Source of the DNA: Streptomyces abyssomicinicus
GTDB lineage: Bacteria > Actinomycetota > Actinomycetes > Streptomycetales > Streptomycetaceae
NCBI RefSeq assembly: GCF_008974245.1
Contig: NZ_BBZI01000005.1
Span: 1,222,222-1,286,221 of the forward strand
DNA: 64,000 nt
Direction of reading: 5' to 3'
The position numbers and the translations under genes were made by a program. Below the pieces are notes generated by a model. It was given only the letters and a program-made list of their open reading frames with translations. It was not told where the DNA came from and ran no database searches. This document shows positions 47,920 through 56,786 of this stretch, in pieces (the first letter of the stretch is position 1; each line of letters begins with the position of its first letter).

Positions 47920-48326
47920 GAGCCGCACTCCGTTCATGGTGGGTGGATGACCGGGGACCTCCGGCGGCCGACGCCGTCGAACGCCCCCTTCATCCCCTGA
48001 TGGCCCCGATCGCCGCCCGTACACCCCCCAGGAACGGAACAGGTGGCCCCCGGCCCGGCGGAACCGTCACGGCATACGGCCATCCGGCGCAGGCCGGACC
48101 TTCCGACGCGGCCTCATTCGGCGCCCCATGGCGCGCCGCGCGTGCGCGATCCTCGCCCGGCGTGCTGGCATGACGGGCGGCCAGGTGGAGGACTCCTGGC
48201 CCTCACCCGCGGTGCCCGGCCCGTGCGCGCCCTCCCGTGCAGGTGTCGCCCGCGCCGGGCCACGGCCAGGCACGGCGGCACGGAACACGCGTCGTCGGCA
48301 CGGAACATGGAGAGTGAGGCGACTTC
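47920..48326. other. Divergent intergenic region without a gene
   Basis: This stretch separates the 129-residue gene from the large signalling protein. It should contain both promoters. I see no strong hairpin, repeat or supported frame. GTGAGGCGACTTC just before 48327 is the likely ribosome site of the signalling protein. Confidence 0.4.
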
Positions 48327-50786
48327 GTGGTTCCGACGGTGCAACCCCCGGCGACGAACCTTCCGCCGGGCGGACCGGTGGCTCTCCTGGTGGACGCGGA
48401 CGGCGTGGTGAGGCAGTGCACGGACAGCGTGCGGGACCTGACCGGCCGTGGGCGGCAGGAGGTCGTCGGCCGGCCCCTGGACGAACTCGCCGCCGATCCG
48501 CCCCGTTTCGCGCAGTGGGCCGGTCACGGCGGGCCGAGGGAGTTCGGCGCGGCGCTCCGGCACCAGGACGGACAGCGCGTCGAGGTGGACGTGTCCCTGG
48601 TGCCGCTGCCCGGGGACGACGCGCGGCCCTTCCTGTTCCTCCTCGTCCCCGCCGCGCACGCCCGGAGCCACCGGCAGGGCCGGGACCTGGCCCGCGCACT
48701 GCTCGACCAGGACCGGGTCGGCCTGATCCTCCGTGACGCCTCCCCCGAGGACGGCTGGCCGCTCGCCAACCCGGGCTTCTTCGGCCTGCCCGCATCCGCC
48801 CCGGGGGGCCCGCCGTGCCCCTCGCTGACGGACGCCCTGGTGGACGAGGACGCGGAAGCGATCGAGGGACGGCTGAGGGAGGTGATGCGGACCGGTGAGC
48901 CGCTGGTCGACTTCGAGCACGCCGCCCGTCGTCGCGGCGAGCCCACCGTCGACCGTCAGGTCTCGGTGTCGGCGTTCCGCCTCCACGACTCCTCGCGACG
49001 GCCGAGCGGAGCGGCGGCGGTGTTCATCGACATCACCGAGCAGTTCGTCGCCCGACAGCGGCTGACCCTGCTGCACGCCGCGGCGAACCGCCTCGGACGG
49101 TCGCTGGACGTCACGCGCAACGCCGAGGAACTGGCCGCCGTCGTGGTGCCCGACTTCGCCGACCACGCGTGTGTGGACCTGTCCGACACGGTGCTCGGGA
49201 GCGGTGATGCCGCCAGGCTGGAACCGGGCACCGTGCTGCGCCGCGCGGCCGTAGCCGCGGCGGCGGGGTCCTGGCCCGCGGAGGTCCACCAGCTGGGCGA
49301 CACGCTGCGGGTCCGGGACGCCGAGAGCGAGGCACTGGCCGCCGCCGCCCCCGTGGTGGTGCCCGATCTGGCGGACCTCTCGGACACGGTCCCCGTCGAC
49401 CGCGAGCGGACGCGGCCGCTCTTCCCCGCCTCGGCCGCCTCGGCCCTGTTCGTGCCGCTGCTCGCGCGCGGCCACGTGTTCGGCGTCCTGGGCCTGTGGC
49501 GCGGCGCCGGCCGGCAGCCGTACTCCACCGCCGACGTGCCCCTCGTCGAGTTGATCACATCCCGGGCGGCTCTCAGCCTGGACAACGCCCGGCGCTACCG
49601 CCGGGAGCGCGACACCGCCGAGACGCTCCAACGCAGTCTGCTGCCCGCTCCGGACACGCGCATGTCCGCGGCGGAGACCGCCGGCGTGTACGCACCGGCC
49701 GGCACACCCGCGGGCACCGGCGGCAGCTGGTACGACGTGGTCCGCCTGTCCGGATCCCGGGTCGCCTTCGTGTCGGGCAAGGTGGTCGGCCACGGCGTGC
49801 ACGCGGCCGCCGCCATGGGCCGGCTGCGTTCCGCCGTGCACGCCCTGGCCGATCTGGACCTCCCGCCCGCCGAGCTCCTCACCCACCTCGACGACCTGGT
49901 GGCCCGCCTCGGCGAGAACGACCGGTCCGAGGGCCCCTCGGTCGCGGGGTCCCTGCACGGCGCGACCTGCCTCTACATCACCTACGACCCGGTCACGGGG
50001 GAGTGCCACGCGGCGTCCGCCGGCCACCCCGGTCCCGTCCTCGCCCGCCGGAACGCGGCCACCGTGTCCGAAACGGTGGTGCGACCGGGACGGTGGCTCG
50101 GCAGCGGGGGCGGCGCCGACCCCTTCGCCTCGGTCGAACTGGTGCTGCAGCCGGGCGACGTCCTCCTCCTGCACAGCGGACCACCGGGCGGGGCCGCGCC
50201 GGAAACCGGCCCGGAACCGGGGCGGTTGCGTGACAGCGCCCTCGCCGCGGCCGGCGGCGACGCCCCGTTGCCCTCCGTCGCCGAGCAACTGCTGCGCGAC
50301 CTCAGCCGGACTCCGCGCCCGCAGGACGTCGCGCTGCTCCTGACCCGCGTCGACCGGATCCGGCCCGAACGGACCGCGTACTGGGAGTTCCGGGCCGACC
50401 TCGATCAGGCGGCCCGGGCACGTGAGGTGGCCACCGCGCAGCTGGCCGAGTGGGGACTGGACGACATGGCGTTCAGCACCGAACTGATCGTCAGCGAACT
50501 GGTCACCAACGCCATCCGCCACGCCGGCGGACCCATCGGCCTGCGCTTGGTCAAGGACGACCGCCTGGTGTGCGAGGTCTCCGACCCCAGCCAGGCCCAG
50601 CCCCACCTGCGCCGTGCGCGCACGTCCGACGAGGGCGGCCGGGGCCTGTTCCTCATCGCCCAGCTCGCGGACCGGTGGGGCAGCCGGTACACCACCGGCG
50701 GCAAGACCATCTGGACCGAGCAGAGCTACCCGTCCGGCGCGTGGGGCGACGCGCCCGCCGACGCGCACACCGGCACGCACCGCTGA
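48327..50786 (+). CDS. PAS-GAF-SpoIIE-HATPase_c signalling protein lacking phosphatase metal ligands
   Basis: 819 residues from a GTG at 48327. Order: PAS domain (about 18-130, GGPVALLVDADGVVRQCTDS), a second PAS-like region (about 130-235), GAF (about 240-415), a PP2C/SpoIIE domain (about 440-660) and an RsbW-like ATPase (about 685-800, STELIVSELVTNAIRHAGG). This class normally dephosphorylates an anti-anti-sigma factor. Here the two conserved Asp metal ligands are replaced: GGSWYD (Ser467, usually GGDWYD) and SGKVVGHG (Lys485, usually GDVVGHG). The Asp in RPQDVALLL remains. The phosphatase domain is therefore predicted inactive, while the kinase-like ATPase N-box looks intact. Confidence 0.88.
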   Translation: MVPTVQPPATNLPPGGPVALLVDADGVVRQCTDSVRDLTGRGRQEVVGRPLDELAADPPRFAQWAGHGGPREFGAALRHQDGQRVEVDVSLVPLPGDDARPFLFLLVPAAHARSHRQGRDLARALLDQDRVGLILRDASPEDGWPLANPGFFGLPASAPGGPPCPSLTDALVDEDAEAIEGRLREVMRTGEPLVDFEHAARRRGEPTVDRQVSVSAFRLHDSSRRPSGAAAVFIDITEQFVARQRLTLLHAAANRLGRSLDVTRNAEELAAVVVPDFADHACVDLSDTVLGSGDAARLEPGTVLRRAAVAAAAGSWPAEVHQLGDTLRVRDAESEALAAAAPVVVPDLADLSDTVPVDRERTRPLFPASAASALFVPLLARGHVFGVLGLWRGAGRQPYSTADVPLVELITSRAALSLDNARRYRRERDTAETLQRSLLPAPDTRMSAAETAGVYAPAGTPAGTGGSWYDVVRLSGSRVAFVSGKVVGHGVHAAAAMGRLRSAVHALADLDLPPAELLTHLDDLVARLGENDRSEGPSVAGSLHGATCLYITYDPVTGECHAASAGHPGPVLARRNAATVSETVVRPGRWLGSGGGADPFASVELVLQPGDVLLLHSGPPGGAAPETGPEPGRLRDSALAAAGGDAPLPSVAEQLLRDLSRTPRPQDVALLLTRVDRIRPERTAYWEFRADLDQAARAREVATAQLAEWGLDDMAFSTELIVSELVTNAIRHAGGPIGLRLVKDDRLVCEVSDPSQAQPHLRRARTSDEGGRGLFLIAQLADRWGSRYTTGGKTIWTEQSYPSGAWGDAPADAHTGTHR

Positions 50787-50812
50787 CGTGCCGGGCGCCG
50801 GGTGACGTGACG

Positions 50813-50860
50813 GCCCCGGTTCGGGCGCGCCCCGGGCGGGACGCCCGCGCGAGCCGGGGC
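50813..50860. terminator. Candidate hairpin between convergent genes
   Basis: GCCCCGGTTCG (50813-50823) pairs with CGAGCCGGGGC (50850-50860) with one wobble; the long loop can form smaller hairpins. It lies between the SpoIIE-domain gene and the convergent dehydrogenase. Confidence 0.4.
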
Positions 50861-50876
50861 GGACGGAGGTGCCGGG

Positions 50877-51719
50877 TCAGTACCGCGGCAGCGCCGGCGC
50901 CCTGCGATGGGCGAGGACGTCGGCCCGGGCGGCCATCAGCTGGGCGCCGAACTCGTCGTTCAGCAGGTAGAACTCGCCCTTCGCGGACTGCTCGAAGAAG
51001 ATCCGGGCCGCCTCCAGCGGGTCCATGGCGGTGGCGTTCAGCTCCAGCATCTGGGCGCGGTGGCCCTCCGCCGCCGAGACGTCGCCGCTCTCCTCGGAGC
51101 CGCCCGCCGCCGCGAAGATGTTGGACAGGACCGCCCCGGGCAGCACCGCCTGGACGTGGACGTGGTCCCCGTGGCCCGCCGCCTGGACCTCCAGGCTCAG
51201 GCACTCGGTCAGCGCCAGCACCGCGTGCTTGCTGACGATGTACGGCGCCTGGAGCGGCGCCGCGCCCACCCCGCCGACCGAGGACAGGTTCCAGACCCAC
51301 GAGTGGCCGGGTTCGGCCATCAGCTTCGGCAGGAAGGCGCGGACGCCGTGGAAGGCCCCGTCGACGTTGACGGACATCACGCGCCGCCAGTTCTCGACCG
51401 GGGTGTCCCACAGGTAGCCGAACTGCTCGACGCCGGCGTTGTTGACCAGCAGCCGCACCGGCCCGGCCTCCGCGAGGGTGCGGTCGGCCAGCCGGGCCAG
51501 GGCCTCGGGGTCCCGGACGTCGCACTCGACGTCGATCGCCCGGGCGCCGGCGGCCCGCAGTTCCTCGCGCAGCGCGGCGATCGCCGCCGCGTCGACGTCG
51601 GCCAGGACCACGGTCATGCCCAGCTCCGTGGCGGCGTACCGGGCGAGGCCCGCGCCGATTCCCGAACCGGCGCCGGTGATGACGGCGACACCGCCGCCGA
51701 ACAGCTGCTGAACGTCCAT
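50877..51719 (-). CDS. Short-chain dehydrogenase/reductase
   Basis: 280 residues. It binds NAD(P) through VITGAGSGIGAGLARYA near residue 13 (TGxxxGIG), with Asp after strand 2 (VVLADVDAAA), which favours NAD(H). The structural NNAG is in LLVNNAGVEQFG, and the catalytic Tyr and Lys are in APYIVSKHAVLAL with Ser in WNLSSVGGVG. It is a classical SDR; the substrate is unknown. The C-terminal FFEQSAKGEFYLLND region resembles SDRs that act on alcohols or ketones in lipid metabolism. It stands alone. Confidence 0.92.
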   Translation of the reverse strand: MDVQQLFGGGVAVITGAGSGIGAGLARYAATELGMTVVLADVDAAAIAALREELRAAGARAIDVECDVRDPEALARLADRTLAEAGPVRLLVNNAGVEQFGYLWDTPVENWRRVMSVNVDGAFHGVRAFLPKLMAEPGHSWVWNLSSVGGVGAAPLQAPYIVSKHAVLALTECLSLEVQAAGHGDHVHVQAVLPGAVLSNIFAAAGGSEESGDVSAAEGHRAQMLELNATAMDPLEAARIFFEQSAKGEFYLLNDEFGAQLMAARADVLAHRRAPALPRY

Positions 51720-51873
51720 GCTTTCCTCCCCATCAAGGCGCGGCGGACCCCGCGTCCGCCGTGCGCGGGTGAGCGCGCGCCCGAACTGTAGATCATCGAC
51801 TCCGCTCTCCGCCGGACGGGTGATCCGCGGACGGCGTCAGGCTGTGCCGCGCGTGCGGGGGTAGACGGCGCGC

Positions 51874-52389
51874 GTGCAGACCTTCCTTCCCTACGCGGAC
51901 TTCCGGCGGTCCGCGCTGGTGCTCGACCGGCGCCGGCTCGGCAAGCAGCGCGTCGAGGCCCTCCAGGTCTTCCGCGCCCTCACGGTGCCGGGCTACGGGT
52001 GGCAGCGCCATCCCGCCGTACGGATGTGGGAGGGGTACGAGGAGGCGCTGGTGCGCTACGGACTCGACGTGTGCCGGGTGTGGCGGGAACAGGGCCGCCC
52101 GGACACCTGCGCGGACTCCCTGACCACCGAGTACGCGGCCCTCCGCCCGGACGCCGCGGACGTCCGGGCCCAGCGGACGCTCGCCGCGGCCTCGGAGCTG
52201 CCGCCCTGGCTGGGGGACGCGGCGTTCCACCGGAGCCACCGCTCGGCGTTGCTGCGCAAGGATCCGGAGGCGTACGCGGAACGCTTCCCCGGCGTCCCCG
52301 ACGACCTCCCGTACGTGTGGCCCGCCTCGGACCGGGACCGGGCGGTGGAACGACCGGGCGGCGGGGCGACGGGGCCGAAGCGCACCTGA
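51874..52389 (+). CDS. MSMEG_6728-like protein (pyrimidine-dimer DNA glycosylase-related)
   Basis: 171 residues from a GTG at 51874. The start reads MQTFLPYADFRRSALVLDRR, followed by RLGKQRVEALQVFRAL and HPAVRMWEGYEEALVRYG. The block MQTFLPY...LD..RLGKQR..A.. is diagnostic of a small actinobacterial family related to the T4 endonuclease V fold. I infer a DNA-repair or nucleic-acid role from the family only. The C-terminal tail from AFHRSHRSALLRKDPEAY onward includes a conserved His-Ser segment. It is divergent from the dehydrogenase. Confidence 0.8.
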   Translation: MQTFLPYADFRRSALVLDRRRLGKQRVEALQVFRALTVPGYGWQRHPAVRMWEGYEEALVRYGLDVCRVWREQGRPDTCADSLTTEYAALRPDAADVRAQRTLAAASELPPWLGDAAFHRSHRSALLRKDPEAYAERFPGVPDDLPYVWPASDRDRAVERPGGGATGPKRT

Positions 52390-52669
52390 TCCTGACGGTC
52401 AGGCAGCGAAACGGAAGCTGATCAAGTGCCCGTCCGAGGCGTCCGTCCGGCCCGTCGGCCGCTCCAACGGGCGCCCGCCGCAACCGCTTTGTGACCGGGT
52501 GCCACCGCCGCTACGTCCTCGTATGCCCGCGAGTGGGCCTCTTGCCAAGATCGTTGGTGCCTCCATCTACTGCTAGGGTGAAAGCTCCCCCGCAGGTTGA
52601 CGGCGCGTCAAGCGGAAGGTGCCGCGAGGCTGCGGGACTTCTGTCACGATGCGACTTGAAGAGAGTCCC

Positions 52670-53914
52670 ATGACGTCTTTGCTCCAGGATCCACTCCTGT
52701 GGATCTTGCTCGTGGTGTTCGGGGCCGCGGTCGCCGCGGTGACCCGCGCGCGGCGGACCAACATGGCGCTCCGCGTCCAGAAGGACGCCCTCCAGCGCGA
52801 CCTCGGCGCGGAGAAGGCCGAACGGGGCGAGTTGCGGGCCGAGTTGACGGCGTTCGAGCACCGCCACCGGGACGAGCTCTCCGAGGTGCGGCAGGAGGCC
52901 GAGGAGGAGACCAAGTCCGTCCTCAAGGCCGCCATGCGCACCCTTCAGGTGCTGGCCGACGAGCAGCAGCTGATCATCGACCGGACGCAGAAGAGCTACG
53001 GCGACGACCCCCATGTGGTCGCCGACCTGATGGAGATCGACCACGCCAACAGCCAGTTCAACCGCCGCGCGCAGGGCATCGCGGTCCTCTGCGGCGGCTG
53101 GCTGGGACGCCGCGAGCACCCGGCCTCGGTGTACGACGTGACGCGCAGCGCCCAGGGGCGCATCCGCCACTTCGACCGGGTGGAGATCAACGCCCAGGTG
53201 AACGTCACGGTCGTCAGCAAGGCCGTCGAGCCGCTCGCGGTGGTACTGGCCGAACTGCTCGCCAACGCCACCAACTACAGCGCCCCCGAGATGCCGGTCG
53301 TGGTCAGCATCCAGTCGGTGCCCAACGGCGTCTGCCTGATCGTCGACGACTACGGCGTGGGCATGAGCCAGGAGGAGAAGGACCGCGCAGCCGCGCTGCT
53401 CTCCCCGCAGGGCCCGGTCGACCTGGTCGCCCTGGGCAACCCGCCGAAGTTCGGCTTCGCGGTCTCCGGCGTGCTCGCCGCCCGCTACGGCTTCCGCATC
53501 TCCGTCGACACGCCCTCGCCCTACGGCGGTGTGCGCGCCGTCATCCTGCTGCCGGAGGACCTGCTGACGGCCGAGACCCCCGCCCCCGCCGCGGTCGGCG
53601 GCGCCCGCGGCGCCGCGCCGGACGAGCGCCCCGCGCGGGAGCCGCGCGGCCTCGCCCCCGCCGTGCCCGCCGCGGTGCCGACCGCCCCCACCCGGCCCGT
53701 CGGCACCACCGCCGGAGGGCTGCCCAAGCGCCGCCGCGTCGCCGCGGCCCAGGCCCCCGCCCGGACCCCCCTGCCCGGGCAGGACCAGCCGGAACAGCAC
53801 GACAGTCCCGCCGGGACCAGCAGCGAGACGACGGCCTCACGTCTCGGAGCGTTCGCGCGGGGCACCGCACGCGGACGGGACACGACCACCTCGGAAGGAT
53901 CCGAAGAGCAGTGA
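52670..53914 (+). CDS. cvnA: Conservon sensor-like ATPase CvnA
   Basis: 414 residues from the ATG at 52670, with GAAGAGAG upstream. One N-terminal membrane helix (LLWILLVVFGAAVAAV) is followed by a coiled-coil (ELSEVRQEAEEETKSVLKAA) and a histidine-kinase-type ATPase with N-box LLANATNYSAPEMPVVV and G-box VDDYGVGMSQEE. The canonical phospho-His region is not evident. The C-terminal 100 residues are Pro/Ala-rich. In Streptomyces cvn operons it lies at the membrane with CvnB, CvnC and CvnD, forming a G-protein-like switch. The cvnB start overlaps its stop (GTGA). Confidence 0.95.
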   Translation: MTSLLQDPLLWILLVVFGAAVAAVTRARRTNMALRVQKDALQRDLGAEKAERGELRAELTAFEHRHRDELSEVRQEAEEETKSVLKAAMRTLQVLADEQQLIIDRTQKSYGDDPHVVADLMEIDHANSQFNRRAQGIAVLCGGWLGRREHPASVYDVTRSAQGRIRHFDRVEINAQVNVTVVSKAVEPLAVVLAELLANATNYSAPEMPVVVSIQSVPNGVCLIVDDYGVGMSQEEKDRAAALLSPQGPVDLVALGNPPKFGFAVSGVLAARYGFRISVDTPSPYGGVRAVILLPEDLLTAETPAPAAVGGARGAAPDERPAREPRGLAPAVPAAVPTAPTRPVGTTAGGLPKRRRVAAAQAPARTPLPGQDQPEQHDSPAGTSSETTASRLGAFARGTARGRDTTTSEGSEEQ

Positions 53915-54312
53915 ATGACCAGCTTTCCTGGGTGCTGGACGACGTTCTCACGGTGCGCGGAGCCCGGCACGCGATCCTCGTCTCCGCCGACGGCCTGCTG
54001 ATGGAGCGGTCCAAGGGCATCGAGCGCGACGACGCCGAGAAGAACGCGGCCGCCATGAGCAGCATGCAGTCCCTCAGCCGCGCCGTCGCCCCCTTCGTCG
54101 GCGGCGGCGACGGGACGTGGAAGCAGACGCTGATCGAGTACGACGGCGGCTGGATCTTCCTCATCGCCGCAGGCAGCGGCGCCTACCTGGCGGCCTCCGC
54201 CGCGCTCGACGTGGACATGGAGACCATGTCCTTCCGGATGCAGAAGCAGGTCGCAGCCCTGGGGAAGGCCATGACCTCGCCGGTGCGTCACGACGCCGGT
54301 GCCGACGCATGA
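53911..54312 (+). CDS. cvnB: Conservon roadblock/LC7 protein CvnB
   Basis: 133 residues from a GTG overlapping the cvnA stop by four bases (GTGA). It is a roadblock/LC7 fold: LSWVLDDVLTVRGARHAILVS, then GGGDGTWKQTLIEYDGGWIF, then SGAYLAASAALDVDMETM. Roadblock proteins act as partners or activators of small GTPases, here CvnD. Length is typical for CvnB. It is translated with coupling to its neighbours on both sides, as the cvnC ATG overlaps its TGA. Confidence 0.95.
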   Translation: MNDQLSWVLDDVLTVRGARHAILVSADGLLMERSKGIERDDAEKNAAAMSSMQSLSRAVAPFVGGGDGTWKQTLIEYDGGWIFLIAAGSGAYLAASAALDVDMETMSFRMQKQVAALGKAMTSPVRHDAGADA

Positions 54313-54683
54313 CGAGGCCCTCCGAGGACGATCTGGTGACCGGCGACTTCGTCCGGTCCTATGTCATCACCGGTGGGCGGCGGCTGCCGTCGCCGACGGA
54401 CCTGTCGCTCCACACCCTGGTCACCCTGGCGCCCGACCGGGAACTCCCCCGGCAGGCGAGCCCCGAGGTCCGGGCCATCTGGGACATCTGCGGCGGCGGC
54501 TACCTCTCCGTGGCGGAGGTGGCCGCCCACCTCGGGCTGCCGACCGCCGTCGCACGGCTGCTGCTGACCGATCTCGCCGAACAAGGGCATCTGCTGCGCC
54601 GCGCCGCACCGCCGGCCGCCCAAGCCGTTGACCGAGGGACCCTCGAAGAGGTGCTGCATGGACTCCACACGCTTTTCGGCTGA
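54309..54683 (+). CDS. cvnC: Conservon DUF742 protein CvnC
   Basis: 124 residues from an ATG in the ATGA overlap with cvnB. It matches DUF742: an opening VTGDFVRSYVITGGRRLP, then IWDICGGGYLSVAEVAAHLG, a winged-helix-like core, then ARLLLTDLAEQGHLLRR. In the conservon complex it is one of the partners of CvnD. The end of the gene overlaps the start of cvnD by about 26 bases, so translation of the two is tightly coupled. Confidence 0.94.
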   Translation: MTRPSEDDLVTGDFVRSYVITGGRRLPSPTDLSLHTLVTLAPDRELPRQASPEVRAIWDICGGGYLSVAEVAAHLGLPTAVARLLLTDLAEQGHLLRRAAPPAAQAVDRGTLEEVLHGLHTLFG

Positions 54684-55257
54684 CCGGCCGGCCGCGACGT
54701 ACCTTCCGGCGGGCGTCAGGAGAGCCGTCAAGATCGTCGTCGTGGGGCACTTCGGTGTCGGCAAGACGACCTACATCGGCAGCCTCTCCGAGATCGAACC
54801 GCTGCGCACCGAGGAGAGGATGACCGCGGCCTCGGCCCCGGTCGACGACCTCGTCGGCGCCGGTGCCAAGGAGACCACCACGGTCGCCCTGGACTTCGGC
54901 CGCATCACCCTCAGCGAGGAACTGGTCCTCTACCTGTTCGGCACCCCCGGCCAGCAGCGGTTCGTCCAGCTCTGGGAGGACATGACGGTCGGCGCCCTCG
55001 GCGCGCTCCTGCTGGTCGACCCGGCGCGCCTGGAGTCGACCTTCCCGGTCATCGACCTGGTCGAGAGCTTCGGCCTGGAGTACGCGGTCGCGGTCAACAG
55101 CTTCGACCCGTCGGTCAGGTACGAGGAGAGCGAGATCCGGGAGGCGCTCGACCTGCTCCCCGACACCCCCGTCGTCCACTGCGACGCCCGGGACGTCGCC
55201 TCGTCCGCCGAGGCGCTCAAGGAACTCGTCCGTCACCTGCTCACCCGCAAGGGCTGA
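54658..55257 (+). CDS. cvnD: Conservon small GTPase CvnD
   Basis: 199 residues from the ATG at 54658 inside the 3' end of cvnC, with GAAGAGG upstream. P-loop is VVVGHFGVGKTTYIG. Switch-region threonine lies in ETTTVALDFGRIT and the G3 motif DTxGQ is represented as LFGTPGQQRF. The G4 motif appears as VNSFDP, a departure from NKxD typical of this family, which is better described as MglA-like. CvnD is the GTPase switch whose state is set by CvnA-C. A 73-base gap leads to the P450 genes. Confidence 0.94.
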   Translation: MDSTRFSADRPAATYLPAGVRRAVKIVVVGHFGVGKTTYIGSLSEIEPLRTEERMTAASAPVDDLVGAGAKETTTVALDFGRITLSEELVLYLFGTPGQQRFVQLWEDMTVGALGALLLVDPARLESTFPVIDLVESFGLEYAVAVNSFDPSVRYEESEIREALDLLPDTPVVHCDARDVASSAEALKELVRHLLTRKG

Positions 55258-55330
55258 GCGGGAGCACCCGTTCTTCTCCCGTCCCCAGGCCCGGACCGCA
55301 AGGACACCGGGACGCCGAAGGAAACGCACC

Positions 55331-56668
55331 ATGGACTTCACCTCCGCCGCCGACCGCGGCGCACCCGCCCGCTGCCCCATGCACGGCGCCGACTTCGCGA
55401 CCGCCCCGCACGACGTCTACGACACGCTGCGGGCCCAAGGGCCGGCCGGACCGGTGGAACTCGCCCCCGGGGTGGAGGCCACCCTGGTGGTGGGGCACGA
55501 GGCCGCGCTGCGGGTGCTGCAGAACGACACCCTCTTCGCGCGCGACTCCCGGCACTGGTCGGCGCTGCGGGAGGGCCGGATAGCCCCGGACAGCCCCGTG
55601 CTGCCGATGATGATGTTCCGGCCCAACTGCCTGTTCACCGACGGCGCCGAGCACCTGCGGCTGCGCAAGGCCGTCACCGACAGCCTCGACGCCATCGACA
55701 TCCGTCAACTCGCGCGCGACGTGCGGAACATGGCGGACTTCCTGATCGACCGGTTCAGCGAGCGCGGCCGTGCCGACCTGCTGAACGAGTACGGCAAGGT
55801 GCTGCCGCTCCTGGTCTTCAACAAGCTCTTCGGCTGCTCCGCCGACATCGGCGACCGGCTCACCCGGTCGATGGCGGCCATCTTCGAGGGCCGGGACGCC
55901 CTGCGCGCCGACCGGGAACTCACCGAGTGCCTGATGGAACTGGTGGCGCTCAAGCGCCGCGACCCGGGCGAGGACCTGACCACCCGGCTGGTCCAGCACC
56001 CCGCCGGACTCAGCGACACCGAGCTCAAGGACCAGCTGGTGATGCTGATGGGCGCCGGCGTGGAGCCCGAGCGCAACCTCATCGGCAACACCGTGCTGCT
56101 GATGCTGTCGCCCGAGGGTTCCGGTCTGCTCATCGAGGAGGCGATGGAGCACGTCCTGTGGGACAACCCGCCGATCGCCAACTACGCCACCCACTTCCCC
56201 AGGCAGGACATCGACCTGGCCGGGGTGCGGCTGCCCGCGGGCAGCCCGGTGGTGATCAGCTTCGCGGGGGCGAACACCGACCCCGCGCTGACCCAGGCCC
56301 GCCGGTCCCGCAGCCAGGGCGCCCACCTGTCCTGGGGCGCCGGCCCCCACAAGTGCCCGGCCACCTCGCCCGCCCAGGTGATCGCCCTCACCGCGGTGGA
56401 GAAGCTCTTCAACGAGCTGGACGACCTGGCGCTGGACGTCCCCGTCGAGGACCTGGAATGGCGTCAGGGCCCCTTCCACCGGGCCCTCGCCTCGCTTCCC
56501 GTGCGGTTCGCCCCCTCCGCGGCGACCCGGGTGGCCACCGTGACGGGGTACCACCCGCTCCCGCCCACCGCACCCGCACCCTCCCCCCGGACCGCCGCCG
56601 CGCAGCCGGCCGCGCCGGCCCGGAAGAAGGGGTTCTGGGGCTCCTTCCTGGACGTCTTCCGGCTCTGA
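55331..56668 (+). CDS. cvnE: Conservon cytochrome P450 of CYP157 type
   Basis: 445 residues. The heme loop is WGAGPHKCPATS with the axial Cys342. The K-helix motif EXXR is missing: residues 273-277 read EHVLW, as in CYP157 proteins described without EXXR (the S. coelicolor example reads EQSLW). The I-helix has MGAGVEPERN in place of AGxxT, so the oxygen-activating Thr is also absent. The C-terminus is Pro/Ala-rich and basic, ending GFWGSFLDVFRL. Conservons often carry such P450 pairs. Its catalytic ability is uncertain; it may be structural or require its partner P450. Confidence 0.9.
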   Translation: MDFTSAADRGAPARCPMHGADFATAPHDVYDTLRAQGPAGPVELAPGVEATLVVGHEAALRVLQNDTLFARDSRHWSALREGRIAPDSPVLPMMMFRPNCLFTDGAEHLRLRKAVTDSLDAIDIRQLARDVRNMADFLIDRFSERGRADLLNEYGKVLPLLVFNKLFGCSADIGDRLTRSMAAIFEGRDALRADRELTECLMELVALKRRDPGEDLTTRLVQHPAGLSDTELKDQLVMLMGAGVEPERNLIGNTVLLMLSPEGSGLLIEEAMEHVLWDNPPIANYATHFPRQDIDLAGVRLPAGSPVVISFAGANTDPALTQARRSRSQGAHLSWGAGPHKCPATSPAQVIALTAVEKLFNELDDLALDVPVEDLEWRQGPFHRALASLPVRFAPSAATRVATVTGYHPLPPTAPAPSPRTAAAQPAAPARKKGFWGSFLDVFRL

Positions 56669-56786
56669 CGAGCCACTGGCATGTGACAGGGGCAACTGCC
56701 GGGGCGGGAATGACGTCCCGTCACCCGTGGGTAGGCTCCGCCGGAATTCGCTTTCGGAACCAGTACGACCCGTACGAGGAGCAGGT

